The position numbers were made by a program, and so were the translations under genes. From Delphinapterus leucas (taxonomy: Eukaryota > Chordata > Mammalia > Artiodactyla > Monodontidae), in NCBI RefSeq assembly GCF_002288925.2, contig NW_022098044.1:8995708-9059707 (forward strand): a stretch of 64,000 nucleotides of DNA, in the 5' to 3' direction. Positions 1-13,500 of the stretch are shown here, piece by piece. The notes below the pieces were generated by a model. The model saw nothing but the letters and a program-made list of their open reading frames with translations, was not told the DNA's origin and made no database searches. Each line of letters opens with the position of its first letter. The stretch's first letter is position 1.

Positions 1-177
1 TCAATTTCCTCATCTGCAAAATAGGCATAACAGAGATAACACTACCTACACTTCCCCAGGCTTCTGGGAAGAGTGAGACTGAGATCACCTGGCTCTAGCA
101 GTGCTCAGTGAGCGCTAGGTCTCCCTCCTTCCCTCTTTGTTATGTGAGAGTAACAAGGGTAGTGACCTCTTACTTAC
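1..177 (-). other. PDE8A intron 8 (3' part off window) with MIR fragment
   Basis: Intronic sequence after the exon 8 donor. Positions 1-115 resemble the 3' half of a plus-strand MIR (cctcatctgcaaaat...gcagtgctcagtgagcgc). Confidence 0.7.
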
Positions 178-315
178 CTTGCCTATCCTGATGCATGAAT
201 TTATAGTATCGAGCAAATCAGCCTTTTTTTCATTTACAGGCACTTCTGCTAAATCCTTCCCTATTAATTCACCTGACTCATAGCCCATTGTTGTTTCAAA
301 TGCTGGATTTGCATA
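178..315 (-). CDS. PDE8A: PDE8A coding exon 8 (PAS core)
   Basis: A 138-nt, 46-codon exon from [20 protein letters not shown] to [13 protein letters not shown], phase 0 at both ends. The acceptor is a C-rich tract ending cag at 318-316, and the donor is a near-perfect gtaagtaa from 177. It carries the classical PAS signature (N-P-A-F....GY...E..G). The next exon, expected to begin EWQG in the family, is not in the window; intron 8 runs off the left edge. Confidence 0.96.
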
Positions 316-3300
316 CTGGGGGGAGACAAAGGAAAAAACGTCATGTGAATTAAAAGAAATTTTGAAAAGAGGACAATCAAAGATGTTCAACGTAAACCAT
401 CATATTTTTCCCCCAGAAAGCCCAGGAGCCTGGTGCTCACTACGACGGTTCTAAAGCCACAAGAGCACAACCCCAGAAAAACCTTGGAGTCTAGAGAAGC
501 CTCTGCTCCGATGACACCGGGCTGGGCTTGCTGCCTTGTTCTCCTGAGGCTGCAGGGAGGGCAGCAGGCCCACTCCACTTAAACACCAGCAGAGGAAAGA
601 AGCTGCATGGAGACAGACCCAGGGCTGCTACAAAAGGGCTGTTGAGATTATGATACAGTGGAAGAAAGCACCAGACTGGGAGTCTGAAAACCCAGGGTCT
701 ACTCCCACAAGTCACTTAACCCCTCCAAGTCTCAGTCTGCACATCTGTTTAATGGGAATGAAACACTTATTTCGCCTCTCTCATATGATGCAAATGAATA
801 ATGAGTTTGGAAAGCAGGCTGTGAACTAGAAAGTGTTTACAAATGCAAGGCTTTATGGTTAAATTACAAATAGGGCTGTAAGACTAGAAGAAAATGTATG
901 GGAAAGCTGTGCATGTGCTGACAGGAATAACAAATAATGACGATGATAAAACAATAATCATACTGTTTAAGGTTTGTTTTCCTTGCTAGGCACTGTAGTA
1001 AAAGCACTTCACACACAGTAACTCATTTAATCCTCAGAACATCCTTACAAAAGGTAAGTCGTTGTTAGCGTTAATATTATTCCCATTTGTACAAATGAGA
1101 CAGCAAATTCAGATAGATTAAGTCACGTGCCCGAAGATGCCCAGCTAGGAAGGGGCCGAGGCTGATTGGAAGCCAGGCCTGACTGATACCAAGCCTGTGC
1201 CCTCAACCACCGGCCAATGTCGCCTGTCAGGGCACCATCCTAAATGCTAACATCATCAACTCTTTACCAAGAAAGTCACTAGTTCAATTAAAGTGAAGCA
1301 CTGGAGTGCTCAGAACTAAAATCAAAGTGGGGCTCATTCTCAGACAAAAGGCACTCCTCTGGCACAACTCCCTCTTTTGCTGTTATATGAAAATACATGT
1401 TACCTGTCTGCTGTTATCTGAAAGCCATGTTATCTTCAGTCACTTAAATGAAGCCACCACTTTTCTAATAATGGATAATTTGTGAAGTAATTGCTAGTTT
1501 ATTTTTGAAATTTTGAGTAGCTTCTAGTAAATTTCTATAGGTGTAAACTATCTTCAAAAACAGTAAGAAAGGTCAGAGCGTGCAGCCCTTATGGGCAGAG
1601 CCTCTCCTTGCTGCAACAGTCTCTCTCTACCCCACTCCGCTCCAGAAACAATCCTCTGGATAAAAGTCCCTCCTTGCTAAGTAAATAAATATGCAAAAAA
1701 GTGAGAAATAATAAATGCTAATTGCATTTACAGAATGTTTTCTAGCACATTAAGCAATTATTGGAACCTTTTTTTACCTCTAGGGAACTTATTTTAAATT
1801 ATATATTTTATAGATTTTGTTCTGATAATCCTCTAAGGAAAAACTGGTCCCTTGAACTTCAAAGAGAGGGGGAAAAGAAAAAAAACATACTGAAGGGGTT
1901 CAATCTTAAAAATGCAAACAAACCAGAAATTCAGCAGGACAAGCTTCCAAAACAACAAACCTGTACAATGTGGTCTTCACTTGTAATTTCAATTGCTTCT
2001 TGACTTTTCTCTAATGCAGTGAACATTGAGTTACAAGCCCTTTATGGGTGGAAAAGAAAAAGGACTGCTTAATGTAAATATTATAAAATGTAATACAATC
2101 TTGGAATATTACATTAACTTACTTAAATGTGTTCTTTGATTATAAAGGTAACTAATGCTAACTCAAGAAAAAGTAGGGGGAAATACTAAAAAGCATAAGG
2201 AAGAAATAAGCGCTTCCTGACACCTCAGTACTTGGGATCATGACTATGCACAATTTGGTGCCTTTCCTTCATTCTAAGGACAAGTGGACCCAGTGGAACA
2301 CACCCCAGGGTCAGATCACAGCCCTTCGCTGGCTGTGGGACATGACTGAACCTCCCTGGGTCTCTGCCTTCTCACCATCTGAAGGGTCCTCGTGAGGACT
2401 CAATGAGAAAATGGAGTCAAGAAGCCCACACGAAGCCGGGTAGAAAGGAGGTGGCCCATCACCTGTAGCTATTGTCACTTTCAACAAATCCTTTGCACAA
2501 AACTGGGATCATCAGGATCATGAGCTTTGTTTTCTGCTTCCACTTAGCCTTACATTGCCAGCATTCTCCCTTGTCCTCAGTGTTTGAAAACATTTTTAAA
2601 TTGCACAGGTAACTAAAGGTTTATTTTTTAAAAATTAGAAAATAATAATAAATGAGATACTACATCATACCCACTAGGATATCTACAATCAAAAATAGAG
2701 ATAAAAACAAGTGTTGGTGAGGAACCCTCATACACTGCTGGTGGGAGTGTAAAATGGTGCAGCTAGCTGCTTTGGAAAACAGTCTGGCAGTTCCTCAGGC
2801 TGTTAAACATAGAGTTACCATATGGCCTAGCAATTTCACTCCTAGGTAGATACCCTACAGAAATGAAAACATACATCCACACAAAAACTTATAGCCCACA
2901 GGTGGAAACAACCCTCAAGTCCATCAACTGATGAATGGATGAATAAAATGTGGTATATCCGTACAATGGAATACTATGCAGATATAAAAAGAAATAAAGC
3001 CCTGATGCATGCCAAAATATGGATGAACCTTGAAAAACATTATGCTAAGTTAAAAGGACCACATATTGTATGATTCTATTTATATGAAACGTCCAGAAGA
3101 GGCAAATCTATGTATACAGAGAAATTAGATTAGTGGTTATCTAGGGCTGGGGGTAATGAAAATGTTCTAAAATTGTGGCAATGGTTGCACAATACATTAA
3201 AAGCCATTGAACTGTGCACTTTAAATAGGTGAATTGTATAGAATGTCAATTTTATCTCGATAAATCTGTTTAAAAATAAGTGAGATTAAATCATCTGAAA

Positions 3301-6300
3301 TCCCAACACCTACGCATATCAACTGGTGTTCTAGGCAATGTCTTGTGTAAATGTACATGTAATACATATACTTATAAAAATAGGATCATACTCTACAGTT
3401 TTATCATTTGCTTGTACCACTGAACCATATACATTAATATCTTTCCATATCAATAATTAGTCCCTTATCATCACTCTTAATAACTATATAATATTCTATT
3501 GTAAAATTATACCATAATTTTAGTCAAACAAATTCCCCATGACTGGGGAATGCTTTCAGTTTTTTTCTTGTATATGCCTCAGAAGATGAAAAAGAGAAAG
3601 CAACTGTCTACTTGTTCATAAAGTGCAGAGATTACATTTATAAAACCAATAATTACAATGCTTTTACTTTATTCCTGGTATTACTAAACTGTCTAGCTAA
3701 ATAAGACAAAACAGCTTTAGCCAATAAAAATTAGCTCTTCTTTCTTGGCATATAAAAATCAAGTGAATTACCTCAATAAACCTGTTATTTAAAAAAACAA
3801 GAACCAAAAAACAACGAGAAGTAAGTTCCCACCTCTGATATAACAAGCTTGGAGGAGATGGATCTGTGAGAAGCCCTACTGGGTTTTATCACTCTTTTTT
3901 AATTTTTGCAGATCTGGTAAATATAAAATGGTATATCATTTTCATTTCTTTGGTTACTAGTGAAGCTGAACATTTTTTTCATGTTTATTGGCCATTAATA
4001 TCTCCTACAAACTGCTTGTTCACAACATGTCCTTTTAAATTTTTTCTACTGGGTGTTTCCATTTTTAACCTGATTCATCAAAGCTCTTTACGTATTCAGG
4101 ATATTAACCTATCTGTCCTGTATGTTAAGAATGTATTTTTCCCAGTTTGTTATTTGTCTAAATTTTTAACATTATTTAAGGTATACTTACTGAGACAAGC
4201 TTAACATTTTTATGTTGTCTAATCTGATTCTCTTCCTTTATAAAATCTGGCTTTCACACCATGCTGAGTTTAAAAAGACTTCATTATCCAAATACATATG
4301 CTCACTTACATTTTTAGTACTTATGTGGCCACACTTTTTAACATTATGCACACTGGAATTTATTTTGGGACTGGGTGTGAGATTGGGATATAACTTAATT
4401 TTCTTTCCAGTTAATAAGTTGTCACAATTCTATTCACTGAAAAATCCACCCTTTCCTGTGTGGATTTAAATTGCCATGTTGAACACATATACTTATGTTC
4501 CTAATTCTTAAACTCTTAAATACACGCACGTCTATTTCTAGACTTTACATTCTAGTTTACTGATCTAGCAGTAACACAAAGATGCTTGTTATAGCTTTTT
4601 AGTGCATTTTAATATCTCTCAGAACAAGTCTTTCTCTATTGCTCCCAATTCTCTAGCCCCACATTTACCCCTTCCCTTCATTATCAATATTTTCATATCT
4701 CCCTTCATAGTGGACATCTCCCTCTGGCTGTCAGCTGGCACACAGAGAACAAAGTAGAGCATGAGGAGAGACCATGAGTGCAGTTTTGAAAATGGGGGTT
4801 ACAACCTAAAGGACTACCTTTGCCACGTGCTGCGTGCGAGATCTTGGATGTAAGTCAGTTAACCTCCCTGGGTCTCGGTTTTTGCATCGTGATTCGTGAT
4901 TTGATGAAATAAGCTCTAACCACCTCCTGCTCCACAGTTCCGCTCTCCTCTCAGAGAGGGCAGCAGCCCAGCTCACTGTGGGAGTGCTGCAGCCAGGCTG
5001 CAGAAGACCCAGGAATGAGAAGGAGGCAGGCCCAAGGCCAACCATCCATCTCAAGTTTCCCTAAAAACTCTGGCAATAAAAAGGAGCTCTTTTGTAGACC
5101 TCACTAGCCCTGAAACATCTCTGCTCAGCAGCACTTCTTTGCTACCTCGCACTTCATTTCATTTTGTCTATGAAGTATTTTCTTCTCTGTATGTGATACC
5201 CTGGGCTGGTCCCTACCAACGTTAATACCCCAAATTCTAATCCCCTTACCTCTGCCTTGGGCACATACAAACAGAATGATTTCATTCTCTCTTTGATCCT
5301 GGTAAAGGAAATGTTAAAGAATAGTAGACCACCCAAGGAAGAGACCTAGGATGATACAGAGATACTGACATTTTTTTCACTTCTGTCAACCTCATATAAT
5401 TTTACTAATTTTTCTGCTTTTCTCACTCTACAAAGAACTAGGTTTCCACTCATCAGTTTAAAAAAAAAAAACAAAAAACTGCTGAGCAAGAGCAAATTAC
5501 AAAATGCTTATTGTAGAGAAGAAAACATGTCACCTACCAGGGATAATAATGTTAATGGGTTGGGTGTATGTATATATTAAAAGTAATTTTTTAATTAAAA
5601 AACAAAACAGATAATTCAGTAAACATACTTTCGCATCCTGCTTTTTCATTTGCTATTATTTTGGTGCCCCATCTTTTTCTTTCTTTTTCTGGCCACGCCA
5701 TGTGGCTTCTGTTATCCTCCCCGACGAGGGATCAAACCCAGGGCCCCGGCAGTGACAGCATCAAGTTTTAACCACTGGACCGCCAGGGAAGTCCCCACTG
5801 GAGCCCCATCTTTACATGCTGAGTCTCCAATCACTAACATGACCACCTATTAGACATCCAGGCAGACTCCGAAAGCATTTTGTGAGGAGAGATGCCTTCC
5901 CACCACCCCATCCCATTTTAGCAGGAGGTCAGTTACAGCCAAAATATAGCCGCCCACAACCGAAGTCCTCACTTGCAACAATGCTCTGTGTGGTATAGTC
6001 GGCTTACCAGAAGCAGCAGAATTACCTGAGTTTCAGCTGTGGGCGCACCAATCCAAACTCCATCTGGAGCAGTTCATTGTAACAGGCCATGGCGCTGGGG
6101 TTTTCTACATACCTCTACAAACAGAAAGGGGATTTTGTGGATAAACAAATGTGCACCTTTAAATGATTAAATACATATATAAAAAATAATTCTTTCCAAC
6201 AGGCTTCTCAACTTGGTACCTGAAATCTAAAAAATAATTTATCTTTCATGATGAACAGGAAATGAGAGATGAAAACTTATGGGTACCAAATTAGCTTTTA

Positions 6301-9300
6301 AAAAACAGTACTTGCACATATGTGAGAATATATTAAGAAACCACTGAGTTGTACACTTTAAGTGGCTGAATCGATCAACTATACCTCAATAAAGAGAAAA
6401 AAAGGCAGAAAGAAAGGAAGGGGGGAGGGAGAGAGGGAGGAAGGAAGGAAGGGAAAGAAGGGCAGAAAGGGCAAGGTATTTGCTGGAAAGAGAAAAAAAT
6501 AATTTTTAAAATAAATTAATTAAAAAAACTATAGTATACTATAGTATAACCATTTAATGGAACAGCATGCAGCTATTATATGCACTTATATGGAATGATG
6601 TACAAGACACACTGTCAAGTAAAATGAGGAAATGGAAAATTGCATTATAATTATTTTACATTTTTATAAAAATATTATATCAAGTTTAAAATAAATAGCT
6701 GAATTACATGGTATATGAATAGTATCTCAATAAAGTAGTAAATAAATGGAATTAGAAAAAGATAGGCCTCCATTCCTGGGCATATATCCAGGGAAAACTA
6801 TAATTCAAAAAGATACATGCACCCCAACGTTCATAGCAGTACTATTTACAATAGCCAAGACATGGAAGCAACCTCCTAATAGTCCATCGACAGAGGAATG
6901 CATAAAGAAGATGTGGTGTGTGTGTGTGTGTGTTTATATATGTACAGTATGTACGATGGAATATTACTCAGCCATAAAAAAGAATGAAATAATGCCATTT
7001 GCAGCAACATGAATGGATCTAGAGATTATCATACCAAGTGAAGTAAGTCAGACAGAGAAAGGCAAATATCATATGATATCACCTATATGTGGGAATCTAA
7101 AAAAAAAATACAAATGAACTTATTTACAAAACAGAAATAGACTGACAGACATAGAAAACACACTTATGGTTACCAAAGGGGAAAGGATGGGGAGAGGGAT
7201 AAATTAGGAGTTTGGGATTAACAGATATACACCACTGTATGTAAAACAGGTAAACAACAAGGTCCTACTGTATATCACAGGAAACTATATTCAATATCTT
7301 GTAATAACCTTAATTGGAAAAGAATCTGAAAAAGTATAAATATGTATATATATATACATATGTATATTTGTATATATATATGACTGAATCACTTTGCTGT
7401 ACACCTGAAACTAACACAATATTTAATTCCACTAAAAAAAACGTTCAAGGAAAAAAAAGAGCACTTAAGAATGCTTTTCTTTCACTGCCTTGAAGTAAGA
7501 GGATTTTTGATGTCTACATGTTACTAGCAGAGCCTAGAATATACAGGAGGAGGAAATTTATTAACTAAAGTCCTATCTATATTAACTTTCAGAGTCTATT
7601 CACTTATTCAAGAGCAATATGTTGTCCTCTTTCGAGTTGTACAAGCTCATAGTAAGCAAAAATATGCTTGCACATCTCTTTGCAGCTGAGTTTCACAGAG
7701 GTAACTCGCACTGAGGCAACATTCTCCTACAGTCACTTCAAACAGCAGCTCAACTAAGCTGACAAAGGATTACCCTCCACGGCAGAGGTACTGGCAGAGC
7801 CATGGCTTTGCCCAGTCTCTCTTACTGCTGTGGACAGTAACTGTTTTGTATAATAACCTTTACATAATGGAAACATCTCAACAAAGCAAATTTACATGGG
7901 AATGGGAAGCCTGAGCACCACCAAATTATGTATATCATGAAGACATCTTACAGGTCGCTACGTTCTGTCACGTAGTTACATTCAGATGTAAAAAAATATT
8001 TGTGAACATTTACTCACCCCTATTTCTGTGAACAGCTCTTGCTTTCACCCGCTCAATACACGGATAATACTCTATCTGACCGAGGAGGAAGCTGAGGCTA
8101 AGAGGCAGGGCATCTGCAGGCCACTATCAACAAGCCAAAGCCGGACCAATCTAGGGGACAGGGTCCCTTGTGGAGCTCCTTCTACTGCCAGTGAAGGCAG
8201 AGATCCCTGTTTGAACAGTGCTCAGGGTCTTTTCTTTGTGTCAAGAAACCTAAAAATCCAGCCCTAAGTTCATGCCTTAAAAGCTGTATGATTCTCCATG
8301 AGGCCCTTAACCTTCCTGAGCCTGCTTCCTCACCTGCAAGACAAGACACCCTGCTCCACCACAGACCACCATGAGGAAGCACTCTAACTGTAAACTGTTG
8401 CACAAACATAAAGCACAGTGACTGCCGTCCCCTGGGAGGGAAGGCAAGGCCTGCTGGCCATGGGCATGATGGTTCCCGGGCCTGCAGGCCAAACACAGCC
8501 CTTCTTACCCACAGAAGTCTGAGAGAGGTGACATGCCTACCAGCTCCCCGCTGCTGAGAGGGGAGGAGAGTGCTGGCCCTGCCGCTCCCTCCTCAGTCAG
8601 CCATGACCCCTCAGGCACATCCAGGAACACTGCCCACCTGCAGAGGCGCCCACTGCGGACCAGGCAGGAATAGGGAGGAGAGATTTCCGGGTAGAGTGCT
8701 TGTGCCACTCCAGTAGACAAGGGGTGGGGGACTTGAGATGGACAGGTGTCTCCAGCTGTTCACGCACTTGCCTGGCTTCACCTGCTCTGCAGGCGACATC
8801 TTGGGACACGGAGCCATGTGTATTATGTGTCATGGCCTCCCATGCATGCAACCAGAGTTTTCACTGGGTGTGAATGTACATATCCAAACTTTTTTACCCC
8901 AAAGGTGGACATCATGGCTAAAAAACAAGCACATGTGACTACAAGTACAGCATCTTGCTCCTGCTATCTGCCCCTCCCCCTCACTACCTCTGCTTTGTTC
9001 TGTGTATCTAAATATCCTGTCTTTCCTGCCCTTCTCCACCTTTCATTCATGTCCCAAGGATTCCACAGGGCATGGAGGGTGGAGAAGGGCAGCAGGTCCA
9101 GGGATCTTCAGGCATCAGGCTGCTATTCCCTCTGCTTGAACAGCAGCTGGTCTCCCCTCCCCAACCCATCCCACAAGAGGGGCCGGGGCCACAAGTCCTG
9201 CAGACTCCTGAGACAACTCGGCCTTGCTTTCTCCAGAGCATACCACACCCACCTTGCTGGGCCCCACCCAGTGGTTCTCAACCCTTGGCTGCATATTAGA

Positions 9301-10510
9301 ATTCCCTGCAATCTTAAAAAATAATACCAACGTGCAGGCTCCTCCCCACACCAACTGAAACAGGGTCTCCGGGGAAGCCTTTCAGGGGGTTCTAACGCAC
9401 AACCAGTGTTGAGAGATACCAAACCCTAACCTTTGAGATTTTAGTCAGCAAAAGCTCAGCTGCCAAGTCCAACTGAGGAGACAAGTAGGTCTCCATCCAT
9501 CCATCCTGAACTCCTGAACTATGGCCAATCCACAGAATAGCTGACTGCCCCCTGAATCCCAGAGTTCTCACTGTGGTGATGGCTTTCAGGTCCAGGGCTG
9601 GGTTCAAGCATGGGCCCCACTGCCTCCCAGCCATGACACTCTGGAGAATCACCTTCCCTCCAGGTCTGGATGTTCTGCTCTGTCTCCGTGCCCTCTGTCA
9701 CCTCACTATCCTTTTGTTACCTGAGGGTATAGGACTCTGCATGAGAAGCGTTAGCACGTGTAGTCTCTGAGGACTGGTCACCAACTTGGATTCGTCACTT
9801 ATAAAGTGGTGAGGCTGCTGCTATCTCCATACTTCCTAAGTCACAGACCTCTAAAATGACTACTTTAAACCCTTTGTATTTTTTGCATGGGAGTGTTTTC
9901 GCAGAGACATGCACTTAACCGTGGTTCCCAGCAAACGCTTCGGGGGGACACTTTGATTAAGTTGTACGGGTGAGAGGGCAGGCAAAGTGTGTATGTCGGT
10001 TACTTTTGAATTTTCAAATTAGTTTCATGATAACTCAATTATACTAGGAAAATACAAAGTCCATGGTTAACTAGACTTTCTACCAGGACACGCTTCCCAG
10101 TCCACGAAGCTGTGCTGATGGACTTCCTTGTGCAGAATTTCAAACACACAATTTCCAACACTGCATCTACGACCTCGTACAAATAAAGAGCTTAATAACT
10201 GCTGGTGGCTGTAGGTAAGCAAACAACCCAAGGCAAGATGAATAATCTATCCCACAAGTTTCACTAGTTTCACTGCAAAGTGGAAGCATCGAAGGTCTTT
10301 GTTAAGAATAGCCAGTTCTGGGCTTCCCTGGTGGCGCAGTGGTTGAGGGTCCGCCTGCCGATGCAGGGGACACGGGTTCGTGTCCTGGTCTGGGAAGATC
10401 CCACATGCCACGGAGTGGCTGGGCCCGTGAGCCATGGCCGCTGAGCCTGCGCCTCTGGAGCCTGTGCTCCGCAACAGGAGAGGCCACAACAGTGAGAGGC
10501 CCGCGAACCA

Positions 10511-10548
<38 letters not shown>

Positions 10549-13500
10549 ATAGCCAGTTCTGCAGCTTAAGAGTAATAATATAAAGATCTTCAAAGTTATC
10601 TGGGAAAGTTTTTTGCCTCTTGTGAATGCTTCCCTAAGCAGTTTAAGGAGGGATGACCTAACGATTCCTGGGAATAGGTGATCCACAACTTCTAACCTGG
10701 GATTCTTAAAGGAATGCTCACCTTCACTCTGGCTCGTACTAGCTCACATGGATTACTGGAGTTCAGGGAATGGGGACAGGCACTGATATGTGTGAATGTT
10801 GTGGGAGTGTCAAAAAGGGAGAACCAAAAAACTATGTAATAATAATAATCTAAAATTTTTATATAAAATTATGTGTGTATAAAACAAGGTCTTAAGTTCC
10901 ACCTTATCTGATGTTAATATTGGAATTCCTGTGTTCCTTTTGTCTGCATTTATTTGCTACCTCTTTGTTTCTTTACTATTAAGTTCCTTTTATCACTGTC
11001 TTATAAACATCATATAATTGTACTTTTATAACCCAATCTAATGGCTTATCCTTTAATGGGAGAATTCAGCCCATTCCCATGCACTTGATTTTACTCTTAT
11101 CTTAGTGTTTATGATTGCTTTCACACTGTTGTTTCCCCCTCCTTGGATCTGACAATTAGATCAAGTTGCTATAAATTCCATATGTTTTTTTTTGGCCGCG
11201 CTGAGCAGCTTGCGGGATCTTGGTTCCCTGACCAGGGATTGAACTCAGGCCCTCGGCAGTCCTAACCACTGGACCGCCAGGGAATTCCCGCAAATTCCAT
11301 ATTTTGTTAACTTGGAAGTTTACTTAAACTTCTCTATTAATGGTTACTTTCCTTTTCACCGATCTCAAAAGCAGACATAGATTTCTTTACTATTATTTGA
11401 AAACAAGATACCAATTACCTCCAGAACAAAGTATCTCCCACCAGCACATTTCCCATAAAGAAGCAAACTTCAGAATACTTTCACTGCCCACCCCCATTCC
11501 CTGTCTGCTAGGTGAGGTCACGAGAATCCTTTTACCTCTACTTCCTCCCCCCAAACCTTGAAGACACCTAGGGTTTGTTCAGATAGTCTAGAATTTAAAT
11601 ACTGAGCTATTATTGGATGTTATGTAATGATAATTACATATAAACATATATATTGCACACACATACCCGTACCTGTGTATGTACACACGCAGAGAAAGAA
11701 GGAGGGCTCGAGAAGGAGGGAGGAGCAGGGGAGCATGTGCGCAGGGCAGGCTCACCTCCCGTCACTTCTCTCTACTGCTCTCTCCCTCATCTTAGAGTTT
11801 TTGTTCCAGTTCATTTGTTCTATGGTTGAAGTCCTTACTCAATTATTTTCCTCAGACAGGGCTACTGGGGAAATACATCTCTGAATTTTATGTATATCCC
11901 CCAAAAGGAATATCTCTTTTGCCCTAAAGGGCACGAACAATAACTTAGCTGGGTGTGTGACTCTCAGGTTACAGTCCTTTTCTCACCGTAATCTCTAATC
12001 AGATGAGACATTATTACTGTTTTATACAGTAAATATGTGTTTATAATGACCCCACATTCACATTTTCTTGTTCCTCATTCCTTGTTGCCTTTCAGGCCTC
12101 CCACTTGGGATTTACCTTGCTTCTGTTTGAAGTACCTCCTTACGAATTTCCTTGTGAGAATCTGCTACTTACAAACTGCCTCAATTTTCATATTTCTGAA
12201 AGTCTTTATTACACCTTCATTTTTGAAAGTATTTAGGCTTGGTATAACAATCTAGGTTGGCAGTTATTTTCTTTTATCACACTGAAAATATTATTCCACT
12301 GTTTTCTATCTTCCCTTTATTGCTGCTGAGAAGCTAGCTGTTAGTCTGTTATTCTTTTGAAGGTTAATCTTTTTTCTCTGCCTGATTTTAAGATCTTCTC
12401 TTTGTTTTTTCACTATGATGTGTCCTCCCTTTTTATTTACTCTACTTTGGAATTTTGGAATCTGTGGACTAAAGTCTTCCATCATTTCTGGAGAATTCTC
12501 TTCAAATACACTGCCCCATTCTCTCTCCCGTCCTTCTGGAACTCCAGTTATATATATGCTAAACCTGCTGCGGAGCGGCTGGGCCTGTGACCCATGGCCG
12601 CTGAGCCTGCGCATCTGGAGCCTGTGCTCCGCAATGGGAGAGGCCCGTGTACTGCAAAAAAAAAAAAAAAAAAAAAAAAACTGCTTTATATATGCTAAAC
12701 CGTACATTCTACCCTCCACATTTCTAAACCTCTCTAACTTATTTTCTATTTTTTTTTTATCTTTGTGCTACATGCTGGATAACTTCTTCTAACCTACTAA
12801 GTTTTCAAATTTTCAGTTACTATATGTACACTTCTCAAAATTCAATTACATTCTACCTAAAATGTGCTGTCACTTTTTATACTTTCTTATTCCTTGCAGA
12901 TATTTCCAAGCTTGTCTTGTCTTTATTTCTTTACATATAATAGGCATAACTGTTTTACAATTCATATCTGATCATTCTAATTTCTGAGGACTGTGAGGGT
13001 CTGTTCCTGCTGTCTTTCTCCCCCCGCTACTTCTCACTTGCAATGCCTTGTCTCCTGGTGGACTGGTTAATGCTGAGTGCTGCCTGCTGCCCCTGACTGA
13101 TTATTTGCAGAGATTCTCTGAGGCCAAAGAAGAAGGTGTCTTTCTCTGGGAGGATTTGTAATTTGCTTCTTCCGAATACCTGGGAGTGCTACCATCCAGA
13201 ATCACCTTATTTATTATTTTTTTAATACATTTATTTATTTTATTTTATTTTTGGCTGCGTTGGGTCTTCATTGCTGCGTGTGGGTTTTTCTCTAGTTGCA
13301 GTGAGCGGGGCTACTCTTCATTGCGGTGCACAGTCTTCTCACTGCGGTGGCTTCTCTTGCTGCAGAGCACGGGCTCTAGGCATGCAGGCTTCAGTAGCTG
13401 TGGAGCGCGGGCTCAGTAGTTGTGGCTCACAGGCTCTAGACACAGGCTCGGTAGTTGTGGTGCACAGGCTTAGTTGCTCCGCAGCGTGTGGGATCTTCCC

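Larger units (their letters stand above)
316..1960 (-). other. PDE8A intron 7
   Basis: 1.6-kb intron. It holds two MIR relics (640-800 plus, 985-1225 minus). The remaining sequence is unique-looking and AT-rich, with no further gene seen. Confidence 0.85.
2040..6025 (-). other. PDE8A intron 6
   Basis: 4-kb intron with a MIR (2310-2475), an old L1 3' end (2640-3275), an antisense old L1 ORF2 fragment (about 3885-4260), a MIR piece (4820-4910) and a short CHR-type SINE (5668-5797). The reading frames at 3866-4204 and 4212-4469 derive from the L1 region and are not genes. Confidence 0.85.
10880..13195 (-). mobile_element. Ancient LINE-1 region, antisense, fragmented
   Basis: Order and wording match old L1 read in reverse: cttaagttccaccttatctg, cagttattttcttttatcac, gagaagctagctgttagtct, ttttcactatgatgtgtcct, catgctggataacttcttct, gaggactgtgagggtctgtt. 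Interrupted by SINEs at 11184-11291 and 12566-12686; pieces between are diverged. Frames at 12037-12255, 12357-12590 and 12415-12792 arise from it and are not genes. Confidence 0.65.

Noticed and set aside
8746..9324. 192-codon plus-strand open frame in intron 5
   Set aside because: It runs into the MER5A relic, has no recognisable motif, and overlaps other equally long frames on both strands.
10321..10400. tRNA-like sequences with A and B boxes at many places
   Set aside because: They are heads of tRNA-derived SINEs; acceptor stems are not intact and each belongs to a longer SINE with a tail and TSD.
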